A program made the translations under genes and the position numbers. Source: Stutzerimonas stutzeri (GTDB lineage Bacteria > Pseudomonadota > Gammaproteobacteria > Pseudomonadales > Pseudomonadaceae). From it: a stretch of DNA of 64,000 nt. The notes below the pieces were generated by a model. That model did not search any database. It saw nothing but the letters and a program-made list of their open reading frames with translations, and had not been told where the DNA came from. The first letter of the stretch is position 1; every line of letters begins with the position of its first letter. Shown piece by piece: positions 1-7,928 of this stretch. The DNA lies in contig NZ_JAMOHZ010000003.1 of the NCBI RefSeq assembly GCF_024448715.1, positions 186,001 to 250,000 of the forward strand. Direction: 5' to 3'.

Positions 1-378
1 GCAGACGATCAGCCGCGGGAAGCGTTCATGCAGCGTCTCGAACGACAGTCCCATGCGCGCCGCCGCGCCCGGTGCGAGGTTCTGCACCAGCACGTCCGCC
101 TTGGCCAGCAATTGGTCGAGCACCTCGGTGGCGGAATCCTGCTTTACATCCAGGGTCAGGCTTTCCTTGGAGCGGTTGGTCCAGACGAAATGCGAGGCCA
201 GGCCATCGACGCGTTCGTCATAGCCGCGGGCGAAATCGCCGGAACCGGGCCGCTCGATCTTGATCACGCGTGCGCCAAGATCGGCCAACTGACGAGTGCA
301 GAACGGCGCGGCGATGGCGTGTTCGAGACTGACCACTGTAATGCCGTCTAGCGGGCGGGGTTGCTGGGTTGTATTCAT
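1..378 (-). CDS. ict: Itaconate CoA-transferase (CaiB/BaiF family), partial
   Basis: This is the N-terminal 126 codons of a class III CoA-transferase; the rest lies beyond the left edge. Visible family features are the start LDGITVVSLEHAIAAPFCTR, then LADLGARVIKIERPGSGDFAR and a DVLVQNLAPGAAARMG segment. The start ATG at 378 has AGGAAA a few bases upstream. In the itaconate pathway this enzyme moves CoA from succinyl-CoA to itaconate. The specific name is an inference from context: hydratase, acyl-CoA dehydrogenase, VOC, MmgE/PrpD and divergent LysR genes follow the order I recall around P. aeruginosa PA0877-PA0882. A citramalyl-CoA lyase gene would be expected just outside the window. On sequence alone it could be another CaiB/BaiF transferase. 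Confidence 0.85.
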   Translation of the reverse strand, partial: MNTTQQPRPLDGITVVSLEHAIAAPFCTRQLADLGARVIKIERPGSGDFARGYDERVDGLASHFVWTNRSKESLTLDVKQDSATEVLDQLLAKADVLVQNLAPGAAARMGLSFETLHERFPRLIVC

Positions 379-434
379 ATCGTTTCCTGCTAATTCGGTT
401 CAGGCCAGACGGTGCTTCACGCACCGGGCTTTTT

Positions 435-508
435 GTAGGAGCCAGGGGGACGCCGAGTCCTTGTTCGCAAACGCTTCAGCTCCCATTCGCGACCAAGGTC
501 GCTCCTAC
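435..508. repeat. REP sequence pair (GTAGGAGC family)
   Basis: An inverted pair beginning GTAGGAGC and ending GCTCCTAC, with gcgaccaaggtcgc inside the right arm. It is the common Pseudomonas REP type and lies between ict and the MmgE/PrpD gene. Confidence 0.75.
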
Positions 509-542
509 GGGTTGTTTTCTTTTGTTCGTCTATCGCCGTCTT

Positions 543-626
543 GGTGGGCTGAAGCCCACCGGGCGGCGCTCCGCTTCAGCCCACCGCTTTCCGCGCTTAG
601 CTCCGTAGGGTGGGCTTCAGCCCACC
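543..626. repeat. REP cluster (GGTGGGCTGAAGCCCACC family)
   Basis: Three copies or half copies of the palindrome GGTGGGCTGAAGCCCACC occur in 84 bases, ending 17 bases before the MmgE/PrpD stop. It is the second REP family of this window and lies directly beside the first. Confidence 0.75.
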
Positions 627-643
627 GAGTCACTGCAATGCCG

Positions 644-1996
644 TCAAGCCAATTGGTCTAGTCGATCCATCTTGCGCAAACGCCAAACCTTGTCGATCAA
701 CTCGCCCGCCTCATGCGCGCTGCGTGCACTGGAGAAAGCCACCAGCCGGCGGAACTTGTCCTCCAGCTCATCGCGGCTCAGCGTATTGCCCGGATCGCCC
801 TTAGGTTCGTCGATGGCAGCGCTCAGTTGGCGGCCATCGACCGTGTTCACCTCGACCCGGCCGAGCCAGCGCGCCGGATAGGCGCTGTCCACTTCTGGAT
901 CGAGCTGCATGCATACCTTGTCGCGGAAAGCCGAGACGTCCGGATCCGTCAACGCCACACCATGGAACTCAGTCAGCTGCGCCTTGCCATGCACAGCAAT
1001 CAACCCGAGTACGGTGCCCATGGAGAACTTCGCCTGGTGCACGGTCTGCGGGACTGTCACGCGGCCGAGCACGTCGATGGCGCCTTGGTGCACACGAGCG
1101 GTGACGCTGGCGATGTCGTTGGCCTTGAGCCCCTCACGCTGCATCAGATCGAGCAGCGCATCGGCCGCCGGATGCGTATGGCGGCAGGAGGCGTGGAACT
1201 TGAACGAGGTTTCCGCCAGCGCCCAGCGCGTGCCGAGCCGGTCGGAAAGCTTCGTCGGATCAGCATCGCTGGACATGCCAGCAGCCATGCCCTGCTCGCC
1301 TTCGAGGATGTTCTTCGCGCCAGTCAGACCATCCGCAGTCAGGTAGGCAGCGAGCAGGCCATCGGCGGCCGCCTTGGCGGTATGCAGCTGCTTGGAGTCA
1401 GCGGCGTCGCGCAGGAACTCCCAGAGCCCGGCAGCCTGAGTCCCGGCGCTGCCCAGCAAGTCGGTGAATTGCGCCTGGTTGAAGTCGAGCAGCTTGCCCA
1501 CTGCGACCGCAGCGGCCAGAGTGCCGACCGTCGCCGTGGTATGGAAAATGCGGTAATGAGAACGGCCGAGGAATTCGCCTATGCGAATCCCCGCCTCGTA
1601 GCCGGCAACCGAAGCCAACAGCAGCTCGCGACCGGATTTGCCCAGATCTTGCGCGGCCGCCAGCGCGGCCGGAAACACCACCGTAGCCGGATGCAGTACG
1701 GAGCTGTTGTGCAAGTCATCCTGCTCAACCAGGTGCGAACTCGCCCCGTTCACCAACGCGGCGAAATAAGCCGAGCTACCCGTGCGGTTGACGAAGACAC
1801 GCGCCGGCCCATCGGCTGGCCCCATTTTCTGCGCGTAGCGCTCGAACAGCGGGATCGGATGCGAACCGGTACTGGCCAAAGCCGAGCCCAGCCAGTCGAG
1901 AAAAAGGTCTTCGGTGCGGGCGAGCACCGGCTCGGGGATCTGCTCATAGCGCAGTCCGGCAAGAAACTCTGTAAGGGCCTGGGTGTGCTGACTCAT
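644..1996 (-). CDS. MmgE/PrpD family protein
   Basis: A 450-residue protein with the length and layout of the MmgE/PrpD family, whose best known member is 2-methylcitrate dehydratase. Family-like stretches include FLDWLGSALASTGSHPI near the N-terminus, LVEQDDLHNSSVLHPATVVFPAALA around residue 90, a central SFKFHASCRHTHPAADALL segment, and GDPGNTLSRDELEDKFRRL near the end. Its ATG overlaps the stop of the upstream VOC gene in an ATGA, which implies translational coupling. The place matches PA0881 in the itaconate locus as I recall it. Its role there is not established; it may act on an itaconate-related C5 or C6 acid. The family call is firm, the substrate is unknown. Confidence 0.88.
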   Translation of the reverse strand: MSQHTQALTEFLAGLRYEQIPEPVLARTEDLFLDWLGSALASTGSHPIPLFERYAQKMGPADGPARVFVNRTGSSAYFAALVNGASSHLVEQDDLHNSSVLHPATVVFPAALAAAQDLGKSGRELLLASVAGYEAGIRIGEFLGRSHYRIFHTTATVGTLAAAVAVGKLLDFNQAQFTDLLGSAGTQAAGLWEFLRDAADSKQLHTAKAAADGLLAAYLTADGLTGAKNILEGEQGMAAGMSSDADPTKLSDRLGTRWALAETSFKFHASCRHTHPAADALLDLMQREGLKANDIASVTARVHQGAIDVLGRVTVPQTVHQAKFSMGTVLGLIAVHGKAQLTEFHGVALTDPDVSAFRDKVCMQLDPEVDSAYPARWLGRVEVNTVDGRQLSAAIDEPKGDPGNTLSRDELEDKFRRLVAFSSARSAHEAGELIDKVWRLRKMDRLDQLA

Positions 1997-2385
1997 ACGG
2001 TGGTCTCCAGCGGGTTGGACAGTTCAATTAGATTGAGGTCGGGGTCACGCACATAGACGGAACGAATCGCCCCGGTGGCGCCAGTGCGTTTCACCGGCCC
2101 TTCGATAATGGCAACGCCCTGCGTTTCGAGGTGAGCAATCACCTCATCCAGAGGCGTGGCGACGATAAAGCAGAGGTCCGCCGATCCGGGCATTGGCCGC
2201 TCGGCCTTGGGCTCGAATTCGCGACCTGCCTGGTGCAGGTTGATTTTCTGCAGCCCGAAGACGAGCGCCTTTCGCCCTTCGCCGAAGGTCACCGCCTGCA
2301 TGCCAAGCACGCGACGGTAGAAATCAATCGTGACGTCGATATCGGCGACGGTCAGGACGAGATGGTCAAGGTGGTTGATCTGCAT
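1993..2385 (-). CDS. VOC (glyoxalase/dioxygenase superfamily) protein
   Basis: A 130-residue single-domain vicinal oxygen chelate protein. It starts MQINHLDHLVLTVADIDVTI, has FYRRVLGMQAVTF, and ends IRSVYVRDPDLNLIELSNP, the paired beta-alpha-beta-beta-beta layout with probable metal ligands H8 and the final E. The ATG at 2385 is preferred over an upstream in-frame start at 2487, because the extra 34 residues would be read from REP sequence. It overlaps the MmgE/PrpD start by four bases. Similar proteins sit at this place in other itaconate loci (PA0880). The reaction is unknown. Confidence 0.85.
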   Translation of the reverse strand: MQINHLDHLVLTVADIDVTIDFYRRVLGMQAVTFGEGRKALVFGLQKINLHQAGREFEPKAERPMPGSADLCFIVATPLDEVIAHLETQGVAIIEGPVKRTGATGAIRSVYVRDPDLNLIELSNPLETTV

Positions 2386-2402
2386 GGCGTTTCGCCCGTT
2401 TT

Positions 2403-2473
2403 GGTGGGCTGAAGCCCACCCTACGAATGTCGAATTTGTAGGGTGGGTCGGACGGCGTTCCGTTTCAGCCCAC
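2403..2473. repeat. REP pair (GGTGGGCTGAAGCCCACC family)
   Basis: One complete palindrome and a diverged inverted copy (gtagggtgggtcgg ... tttcagcccac) fill the gap between the acyl-CoA dehydrogenase stop and the VOC start. Confidence 0.75.
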
Positions 2474-2486
2474 AGCTTCTGACCCA

Positions 2487-3650
2487 TTAGAACGAGCGCG
2501 GCAGCTCCAATAGATGCTCTGCCACGTACGACAGGATCAGGTTGGTCGAGATCGGCGCTACCTGATACAGACGCGTCTCACGGAATTTGCGCTCGACGTC
2601 GTATTCGTTGGCGAAGCCGAAGCCGCCATGGGTCTGCAGGCAGGCATTGGCCGCTTCCCAGCTGGCCTTGGCCGCGAGGTACTTGGCCATGTTGGCCGCC
2701 GCGCCGGCGTTGCGGCCGCTGTCGTATTCCTCGCAGGCGCGCCAGCGCATCAGGTCCGCCGCCTCGATCTCGATATGCGCCTCGGCAATCGGGAACTGCA
2801 CGCCCTGGTTCTGCCCGATCGGGCGGCCGAACACCACGCGGTCGCGGGCGTACTGTGCGGACTTTTCGATAAACCAACGACCGTCACCGATGCATTCGGC
2901 GGCGATCAATGTGCGCTCAGCGTTGAGGCCGTCGAGGATGTAGCGGAACCCCTTACCTTCTTCGCCGATCAGGCTGCTGGCGGGAATTTCCAGGTTGTCG
3001 AAGAACAGCTCGTTGGTTTCGTGGTTGACCATGTTGGCGATCGGCTGGACGGTCAGACCGTTGCCGATGGCTTCGCGCAGATCGACCAGGAAGATCGACA
3101 TGCCTTCCGATTTCTTCTTTACCTCGGCCAGCGGCGTGGTGCGGGCCAGGAGGATCATCAGGTCGGAATGCTGGATACGCGAGATCCACACCTTCTGCCC
3201 GTTGATGACGTACTTGTCGCCCTGCTTCACTGCGGTTGTCTTGATCTTGGTGGTGTCGGTGCCGGTAGTCGGCTCGGTCACGCCCATGGACTGCAGGCGC
3301 AGCTCGCCGCTGGCAAGCTTGGGCAGGTAATAGCGCTTCTGCTCCTCGCTGCCGTTTCGGAGCAGGGTGAACATGTTGTACATCTGCCCGTGTACGGTGC
3401 CGGAGTTACCGCCGCAGCGGTTCACTTCCTCGAGGATCACCGAGGCCTCCGCCAGACCCAGGCCGGAGCCGCCGTACTCTTCCGGAATCATAGCCGACAG
3501 CCAGCCGGCTTCGGTCAGCGCCTTGACGAAGGCTTCAGGAAAGCCCTTTTCCTCGTCAATCTTGCGCCAGTATTCGGCGGGGAATTCGGCGCAGAGGGCG
3601 CGCACGCCTTCGCGGATGAAATTCAGTTCTTCAATCTTGCTCGGGTTCAT
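2487..3650 (-). CDS. Acyl-CoA dehydrogenase
   Basis: A 387-residue flavoprotein of normal family length. The N-terminal helical domain contains [20 protein letters not shown]. The middle domain carries MGVTEPTTGTD, the family FAD-binding signature, and VINGQKVWIS. The C-terminal domain has RVVFGRPIGQNQGVQFPIAE and THGGFGFANEYDVERKFRE. The family oxidises acyl-CoA thioesters to enoyl-CoA and passes electrons to electron-transfer flavoprotein. It lies between the hydratase and VOC genes of the itaconate operon, matching PA0879. Its substrate in that pathway is not settled. REP sequences flank it on both sides. Confidence 0.93.
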   Translation of the reverse strand: MNPSKIEELNFIREGVRALCAEFPAEYWRKIDEEKGFPEAFVKALTEAGWLSAMIPEEYGGSGLGLAEASVILEEVNRCGGNSGTVHGQMYNMFTLLRNGSEEQKRYYLPKLASGELRLQSMGVTEPTTGTDTTKIKTTAVKQGDKYVINGQKVWISRIQHSDLMILLARTTPLAEVKKKSEGMSIFLVDLREAIGNGLTVQPIANMVNHETNELFFDNLEIPASSLIGEEGKGFRYILDGLNAERTLIAAECIGDGRWFIEKSAQYARDRVVFGRPIGQNQGVQFPIAEAHIEIEAADLMRWRACEEYDSGRNAGAAANMAKYLAAKASWEAANACLQTHGGFGFANEYDVERKFRETRLYQVAPISTNLILSYVAEHLLELPRSF

Positions 3651-3675
3651 CTCGGTTCCTCGGATTCATGCGCGT

Positions 3676-3735
3676 GTAGGAGCAAGCTTGTTCGCGAATC
3701 ACGTTCGCCTGGTTAGCGAGCAAGCTCGCTCCTAC
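3676..3735. repeat. REP pair (GTAGGAGC family)
   Basis: A left arm GTAGGAGCAAGCTTGTTCGC faces a right arm GCGAGCAAGCTCGCTCCTAC across a short spacer. This is a near-perfect REP doublet and could form a stable hairpin in the transcript between the hydratase and dehydrogenase genes. Confidence 0.85.
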
Positions 3736-3751
3736 GCTGTAAGACTTGGTA

Positions 3752-4573
3752 TTACTCGAATTCCACTTCGGCCTTCTGCGCCAAACCGTTGTGATCGCCG
3801 GCCCACAGTTCTGCCTTGCCGGGAGCGACGATGCGCCCACCCACTTCGAAAGGCTCCGGCGCGGCCAGAGGCCGCAGCCCGCGATAGGCGAAGCGCTTGA
3901 CCCGCGCCTCGGGATTACCGCGACAGAAGGCGCGCAGATTTAGCGTGGCGATCAGCGGGCCGTGTACTACCAACCCGGAATAGCCTTCGGTTTCAGTGAC
4001 GTAGGGCCAGTCGTAATGAATGCGATGGCCATTGAAGGTGACTGCCGAATAGCGGAACAGCAGCGTCGGAGTCGGCGTTACCGCCTCGCGCCAATGACCG
4101 GCGACCATCGGCTCGCCGCTGCTGGCTTTCGGTGGGCTAGGCTCGCGATAGACGATGTCCTGCTCTTCGCGAATGGCCAGGCGGCCGTCCTGTAGATAGT
4201 CGTGCTGCACGGTGACGAACAGCAGCGCGCCGGTGCGCCCGTGCTTTTCCTCGATGTGCTTGATGGTCGATACACGCGTCGCTTCGGCACCTGCGGTGAG
4301 CGGCTCGAAAAACTCGACACGCCCGCCTGCCCACATGCGATTGCGATTATCGGCCGGCGGCAGGAAGCCGCCGCGGGCCGGGTGGCCATCTTCACCAAGA
4401 CCGCTTTCGGCGATCGGCTCCTGGAAGAAGCACCACTGCCACAGCGGAGGCAGTGCCTCGCCATCGGCCGGAACTGCCTCGCCCAGCGTCGCGGCGACGC
4501 GTATCAGCAAATTGCGGCTGAGCTGATCGTGAACTTCTTCGGTGCGGCCTATCCAGGCAGATACGTCGGTCAT
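3752..4573 (-). CDS. ich: Itaconyl-CoA hydratase (MaoC/FAS1-like dehydratase)
   Basis: A 273-residue double-hotdog protein of the HTD2/mesaconyl-CoA hydratase type. The N-terminal hotdog includes LPPLWQWCFFQEP and GHPARGGFLPP. The C-terminal half has YSAVTFNGHRIHYDWPYVTETEGYSGLVVHGPL, which carries the hydratase residues (N, H, H, and the VHGPL motif). It would hydrate itaconyl-CoA to citramalyl-CoA. The start MTDVSAWIG at 4573 is chosen over an upstream in-frame ATG at 4612. It is the first gene of the minus-strand operon and is divergent from the LysR gene. The substrate is inferred from the neighbours; by sequence alone it could be a mesaconyl-CoA hydratase. Confidence 0.85.
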   Translation of the reverse strand: MTDVSAWIGRTEEVHDQLSRNLLIRVAATLGEAVPADGEALPPLWQWCFFQEPIAESGLGEDGHPARGGFLPPADNRNRMWAGGRVEFFEPLTAGAEATRVSTIKHIEEKHGRTGALLFVTVQHDYLQDGRLAIREEQDIVYREPSPPKASSGEPMVAGHWREAVTPTPTLLFRYSAVTFNGHRIHYDWPYVTETEGYSGLVVHGPLIATLNLRAFCRGNPEARVKRFAYRGLRPLAAPEPFEVGGRIVAPGKAELWAGDHNGLAQKAEVEFE

Positions 4574-4693
4574 GGCGGATTTCCGGCTGTTTTGTTTCGC
4601 CACAGCATGCAACGACGCAAGCGTTCTGAGAATTTGTATTTACCTACACCAGTGTTCGGATATTCTGAACACTCACTCACCTCGCACCCATCT

Positions 4694-4771
4694 GTAGGAG
4701 TGAGCTTGCTCGCGAATCGCAGCCACGCAAAAGCTTCGCCAGCAAGGACTCAACGTCTCCCTGACGCCTAC
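4694..4771. repeat. REP pair (GTAGGAGC family), diverged
   Basis: GTAGGAGTGAGCTTGCTCGC is followed about 50 bases later by a degraded opposite arm ending gacgcctac. It lies inside the divergent ich/lysR control region, so it may affect the regulator's binding site or promoter spacing. Confidence 0.65.
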
Positions 4772-4791
4772 AAAAACCTATGGAACCTGCC

Positions 4792-5682
4792 ATGCATTTC
4801 GATCTGCCCGATCTGCGCCTGTTTATTCATATCGCCGAATCTCCCAGCCTGACCCAGGGCGCACGCCGTGCGCATTTGTCACCGGCATCCGCGAGCGCAC
4901 GAATCAAGGCGCTGGAAACGCAGCTGGACAGCCGCCTGCTATACCGCGACAGCCGTGGCGTAGAACTGACGCCGGCTGGGCACAAACTGCTGCAACACGC
5001 GCGGCTGATCATGCGCCAAGTGGACTACTTGAAAAGCGAGTTCACCGAATACGGTACCGATTCGACCGGGCATATCCGCATCTTCGCCAACACCACGGCG
5101 GTGACCGAATTCCTTCCCGAAGTGTTGGCAGGCTTTCTCGCAAAGCGCCCTGGTGTGACGGTCGATCTGCAGGAGCGTCTGAGCCGTGACATCGTTCGCG
5201 GCGTGCTGGATGGCAGCACGGACATGGGCATCATCGCCGGGCCAGTACAGGCCGAAGGACTGCAAGTCCTCCATTTCAGCACCGATCGCCTGTTGCTGGC
5301 GGTGCCCGTCGGCCATCCGCTGGCCGCGGAAAAACGCGTGACGTTGCGCCAGACGCTGAACTACCAACATATCGGTCTGCACGAAGGCAGCACACTGCTG
5401 ACCTTTCTGCGCGATCAGGTGGAGAAACTCGGCGGCAGTCTTTCCCTGCGTATCCAGCTATCGAGTTTCGAAGCCGTGTGCCGGATGATCGAGGCCGATG
5501 TCGGTATCGGCATCATCCCCGAATCCGCCGCCTGCCGGCATAGCCGCACCATGCGCCTGGCCATGGTCGAGCTGGATGAGCCCTGGGCTGTGCGTGAACG
5601 CAGCATTCTGGTCCGCGAACTGAACGCTCTGCCTGGCAGTGTCAGGGCGTTGATCGCAACGCTCATGCCGGGACAAACATGA
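4792..5682 (+). CDS. ripR: LysR-type regulator of the itaconate operon
   Basis: A 296-residue LysR regulator. The N-terminal winged helix-turn-helix is FHIAESPSLTQGARRAHLSPASASARIKALE-like at residues 5-60, and a substrate-binding domain follows from about residue 90. It is divergent from the itaconate genes, the usual place for the activator. The ATG at 4792 has GGA seven bases upstream; an in-frame ATG at 4780 would add four residues and cannot be excluded. The likely inducer is itaconate or itaconyl-CoA, by analogy with PA0877. The LysR call is certain and the target is inferred. Confidence 0.87.
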   Translation: MHFDLPDLRLFIHIAESPSLTQGARRAHLSPASASARIKALETQLDSRLLYRDSRGVELTPAGHKLLQHARLIMRQVDYLKSEFTEYGTDSTGHIRIFANTTAVTEFLPEVLAGFLAKRPGVTVDLQERLSRDIVRGVLDGSTDMGIIAGPVQAEGLQVLHFSTDRLLLAVPVGHPLAAEKRVTLRQTLNYQHIGLHEGSTLLTFLRDQVEKLGGSLSLRIQLSSFEAVCRMIEADVGIGIIPESAACRHSRTMRLAMVELDEPWAVRERSILVRELNALPGSVRALIATLMPGQT

Positions 5683-5956
5683 AAGCCTGAGCCAAGCTGA
5701 ACGCATGAGCAGTGATATTCGTCAGGCGTGACCGGTAAGGACCGCAGCACGAATGGCGCGCGAAATCGTCCAGCACGCTTCGCTGGAAATTATCCAGGGT
5801 TTTGAATCCTCAGCGGAAAATGCTGCCCAAGCTGCATGTGCTGAGCGCAACAACTAAGAATAACTTAGTAAATTCAGTTGCTTACATGCTTTAACGGCGA
5901 GCATCCCTGATAAGTCAGCTCGCCATTTCAGATTTACTTGCTTAAGGTTGTTTGCC

Positions 5957-7252
5957 ATGACGTCCTTACTAGCCCCCATCAGTTCGCTGCTGGGCGGAGT
6001 TGCATTACTACTGCTCGGCCACGGCCTGCTGAACACTCTGCTGACGCTCCGCGGCATCGCGGAGAGCTACTCCACCGGAATGATCGGCCTGCTAATGTCG
6101 GGTTATTTCGCCGGATTTCTCGTCGGCACCTGGCTCGCTCCGTCGCTTATCCGGCGCGTTGGTCACATCCGTACCTTTGCCTTCTATGCGGCTCTCGCCG
6201 CAGTTGCGGTGCTGCTGCATGTGCTCATCGTCAATCCCTGGGTATGGTTGGTTTTGCGAGTGCTCTATGGCGTTGCACTGGTGACGCTGTACATGGTCAT
6301 CGAGAGCTGGCTCAACGCCCAGGTCAGCGGCGAAAAACGCGGCCAGGTGTTCGCGCTGTACATGGCGGTCAACCTCGGCGCGCTGGCGGCGGCCCAGCAA
6401 TTGCTGAGTCTGGACAACCCGATGAATTTCACGCTCTTCGCGCTCGCTGCCATCCTTATTTGCGCCGCACTGATGCCCATCACTCTGACCCGCCAGGCAC
6501 AGCCGGCACAGCCGGACATGCCGGCCACCGACCTGCTGCAACTGGCTCGCATCGCGCCGCTACCCTTGATGGCCGCCGGTGTATCGGGTCTGACGCTGGG
6601 CGGTTTCTGGGGACTGGCGCCGGTCTACGCCTCGCAGAGTGGCTTCGATGCGTCTGGCGTCGGTCTGCTGATGAGTATCACCATCTTGGGCGGTGCCGTT
6701 TTGCAATGGCCGATCGGGCTGTTTTCCGACAAGCATGACCGCCGCCTGGTAATGCTCTGGGTCGTCGCGATCGCAGCGGTGCTCGGCGGCCTGATTACAC
6801 CGTTGACCTCCGGCCCGCTCCTGCTCGGAATGATGTTTCTCTGGGGCGGACTGGCTTTTTCGATCTACTCGATCGCCGTGGCGCAGATGGTCGACCAGTT
6901 GCACCCGGACGAAATCCTTTCCGGCTCCAGCGGCCTGTTGCTGGCTAACGGCTTCGGTGCCGCCTTCGGCCCGGTGGTCGCCGGCGGCCTGATGAGCTTT
7001 TTCGGGCCCAAGGCCCTGCCGGTGTTCTTCGCCGTTACGCTGGCATTTCTGGCCATTTATTCCTACTTTCGCTCTCGTCGGGTATTCGATCTGGTCACCG
7101 AGCCCCACGGCCATTTCACGCCGATGCTGCGTACCAGCCATACCGTGCTGGAGTTGATGCCCGATACGCCGGAAGGCGAAACCACCGAATCAGAGAGCGT
7201 CGACGACACGCTCGACGATGACATCGTCGAACAGCGCACGGGAACGCACTGA
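5957..7252 (+). CDS. MFS transporter (YcaD-like)
   Basis: A 431-residue major facilitator with about twelve hydrophobic segments and a hydrophilic acidic C-terminal tail (ESVDDTLDDDIVEQ). It starts MTSLLAPISSLLGGVALLLLG and has the family motif-like FSDKHDRRLVMLW at the centre. It most resembles the YcaD group of uncharacterised MFS proteins. The ATG at 5957 is preferred because AAGG lies about ten bases upstream; a TTG at 5948 would leave no room for a ribosome site. No transport substrate can be read from the sequence. It stands alone between a 274-base spacer and a convergent gene. Confidence 0.85.
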   Translation: MTSLLAPISSLLGGVALLLLGHGLLNTLLTLRGIAESYSTGMIGLLMSGYFAGFLVGTWLAPSLIRRVGHIRTFAFYAALAAVAVLLHVLIVNPWVWLVLRVLYGVALVTLYMVIESWLNAQVSGEKRGQVFALYMAVNLGALAAAQQLLSLDNPMNFTLFALAAILICAALMPITLTRQAQPAQPDMPATDLLQLARIAPLPLMAAGVSGLTLGGFWGLAPVYASQSGFDASGVGLLMSITILGGAVLQWPIGLFSDKHDRRLVMLWVVAIAAVLGGLITPLTSGPLLLGMMFLWGGLAFSIYSIAVAQMVDQLHPDEILSGSSGLLLANGFGAAFGPVVAGGLMSFFGPKALPVFFAVTLAFLAIYSYFRSRRVFDLVTEPHGHFTPMLRTSHTVLELMPDTPEGETTESESVDDTLDDDIVEQRTGTH

Positions 7253-7378
7253 GCGAAGTGACATGAGTCCATCTGCTGAGTCCACACCTGCTCCAGCGCG
7301 CTGGCTCAAAACGGCCATACAGAGCTAACGCAGGATGGCGGGCGCCCGGCCCGGGCCCACGTCACCCTGGCCCAGGCA

Positions 7379-7792
7379 CTAGAATTCCACCTTGCCGCGC
7401 CCGGCCTTGATCGCGCCGCGTTTGCTTTTGCCTTCCAGGCGGCGCTTCTTCGAACCCAGCGTCGGTCGGGTCGGGCGTCGCGCCTTTTCGACTTTCGCCA
7501 CACTGCGAATCAGCTCGGCCAGCCGCTCGAGCGCATCGGCTCGGTTCTGCTCCTGAGTACGATACTGCTGCGCCTTGATGACGATTACGCCGTCGCTGGT
7601 AATGCGGCTGTCACGCAGCGTCAGCAGGCGCTCCTTGTGGAACGGCGGCAAAGAGGAGGCATTGATATCGAAGCGCAGATGCAGCGCACTGGACACCTTG
7701 TTGACGTTCTGGCCGCCGGCACCCTGGGCGCGGATGGCGGTCAGCTCGATCTCGCTGTCGGGTAGCTGCACGCTGTTGGATATGTCGAGCAT
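7379..7792 (-). CDS. arfB: Alternative ribosome-rescue factor ArfB (YaeJ)
   Basis: A 137-residue peptidyl-tRNA hydrolase of the class I release factor fold. The catalytic GGQ lies in [22 protein letters not shown] near residues 26-28, and no codon-recognition domain is present. The C-terminal tail is very basic ([22 protein letters not shown]), as needed to enter an empty mRNA channel. It frees stalled ribosomes on non-stop transcripts. The ATG at 7792 has AAGGG just upstream; in-frame codons up to 7831 give a poorer match. It is convergent with the MFS gene. Confidence 0.93.
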   Translation of the reverse strand: MLDISNSVQLPDSEIELTAIRAQGAGGQNVNKVSSALHLRFDINASSLPPFHKERLLTLRDSRITSDGVIVIKAQQYRTQEQNRADALERLAELIRSVAKVEKARRPTRPTLGSKKRRLEGKSKRGAIKAGRGKVEF

Positions 7793-7928
7793 CGGCCCTT
7801 CATGAATCAAAAATGAACAGGCATTGTCCACGAGCAGGGCAGCGCGGACACGTTTTTATATGATTTCGAGCCGCTACAGGCGAGTCGGTTCGGCTACTGT
7901 AGCCCGCTCGCAACAGGCGGATTCCTGC

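Noticed and set aside
713-2056. Long plus-strand open frame (447 codons) opposite the MmgE/PrpD gene
   Set aside because: Arginine- and histidine-rich antisense shadow of a well-supported gene; no ribosome site or family match.
2514-3716. Plus-strand open frame (400 codons) opposite the acyl-CoA dehydrogenase
   Set aside because: It is the antisense of a firm family member, an effect of high GC.
7348-7357. Palindrome GGCCCGGGCC between the MFS and arfB genes
   Set aside because: Short GC-only palindrome with no T-run; expected by chance in such DNA.
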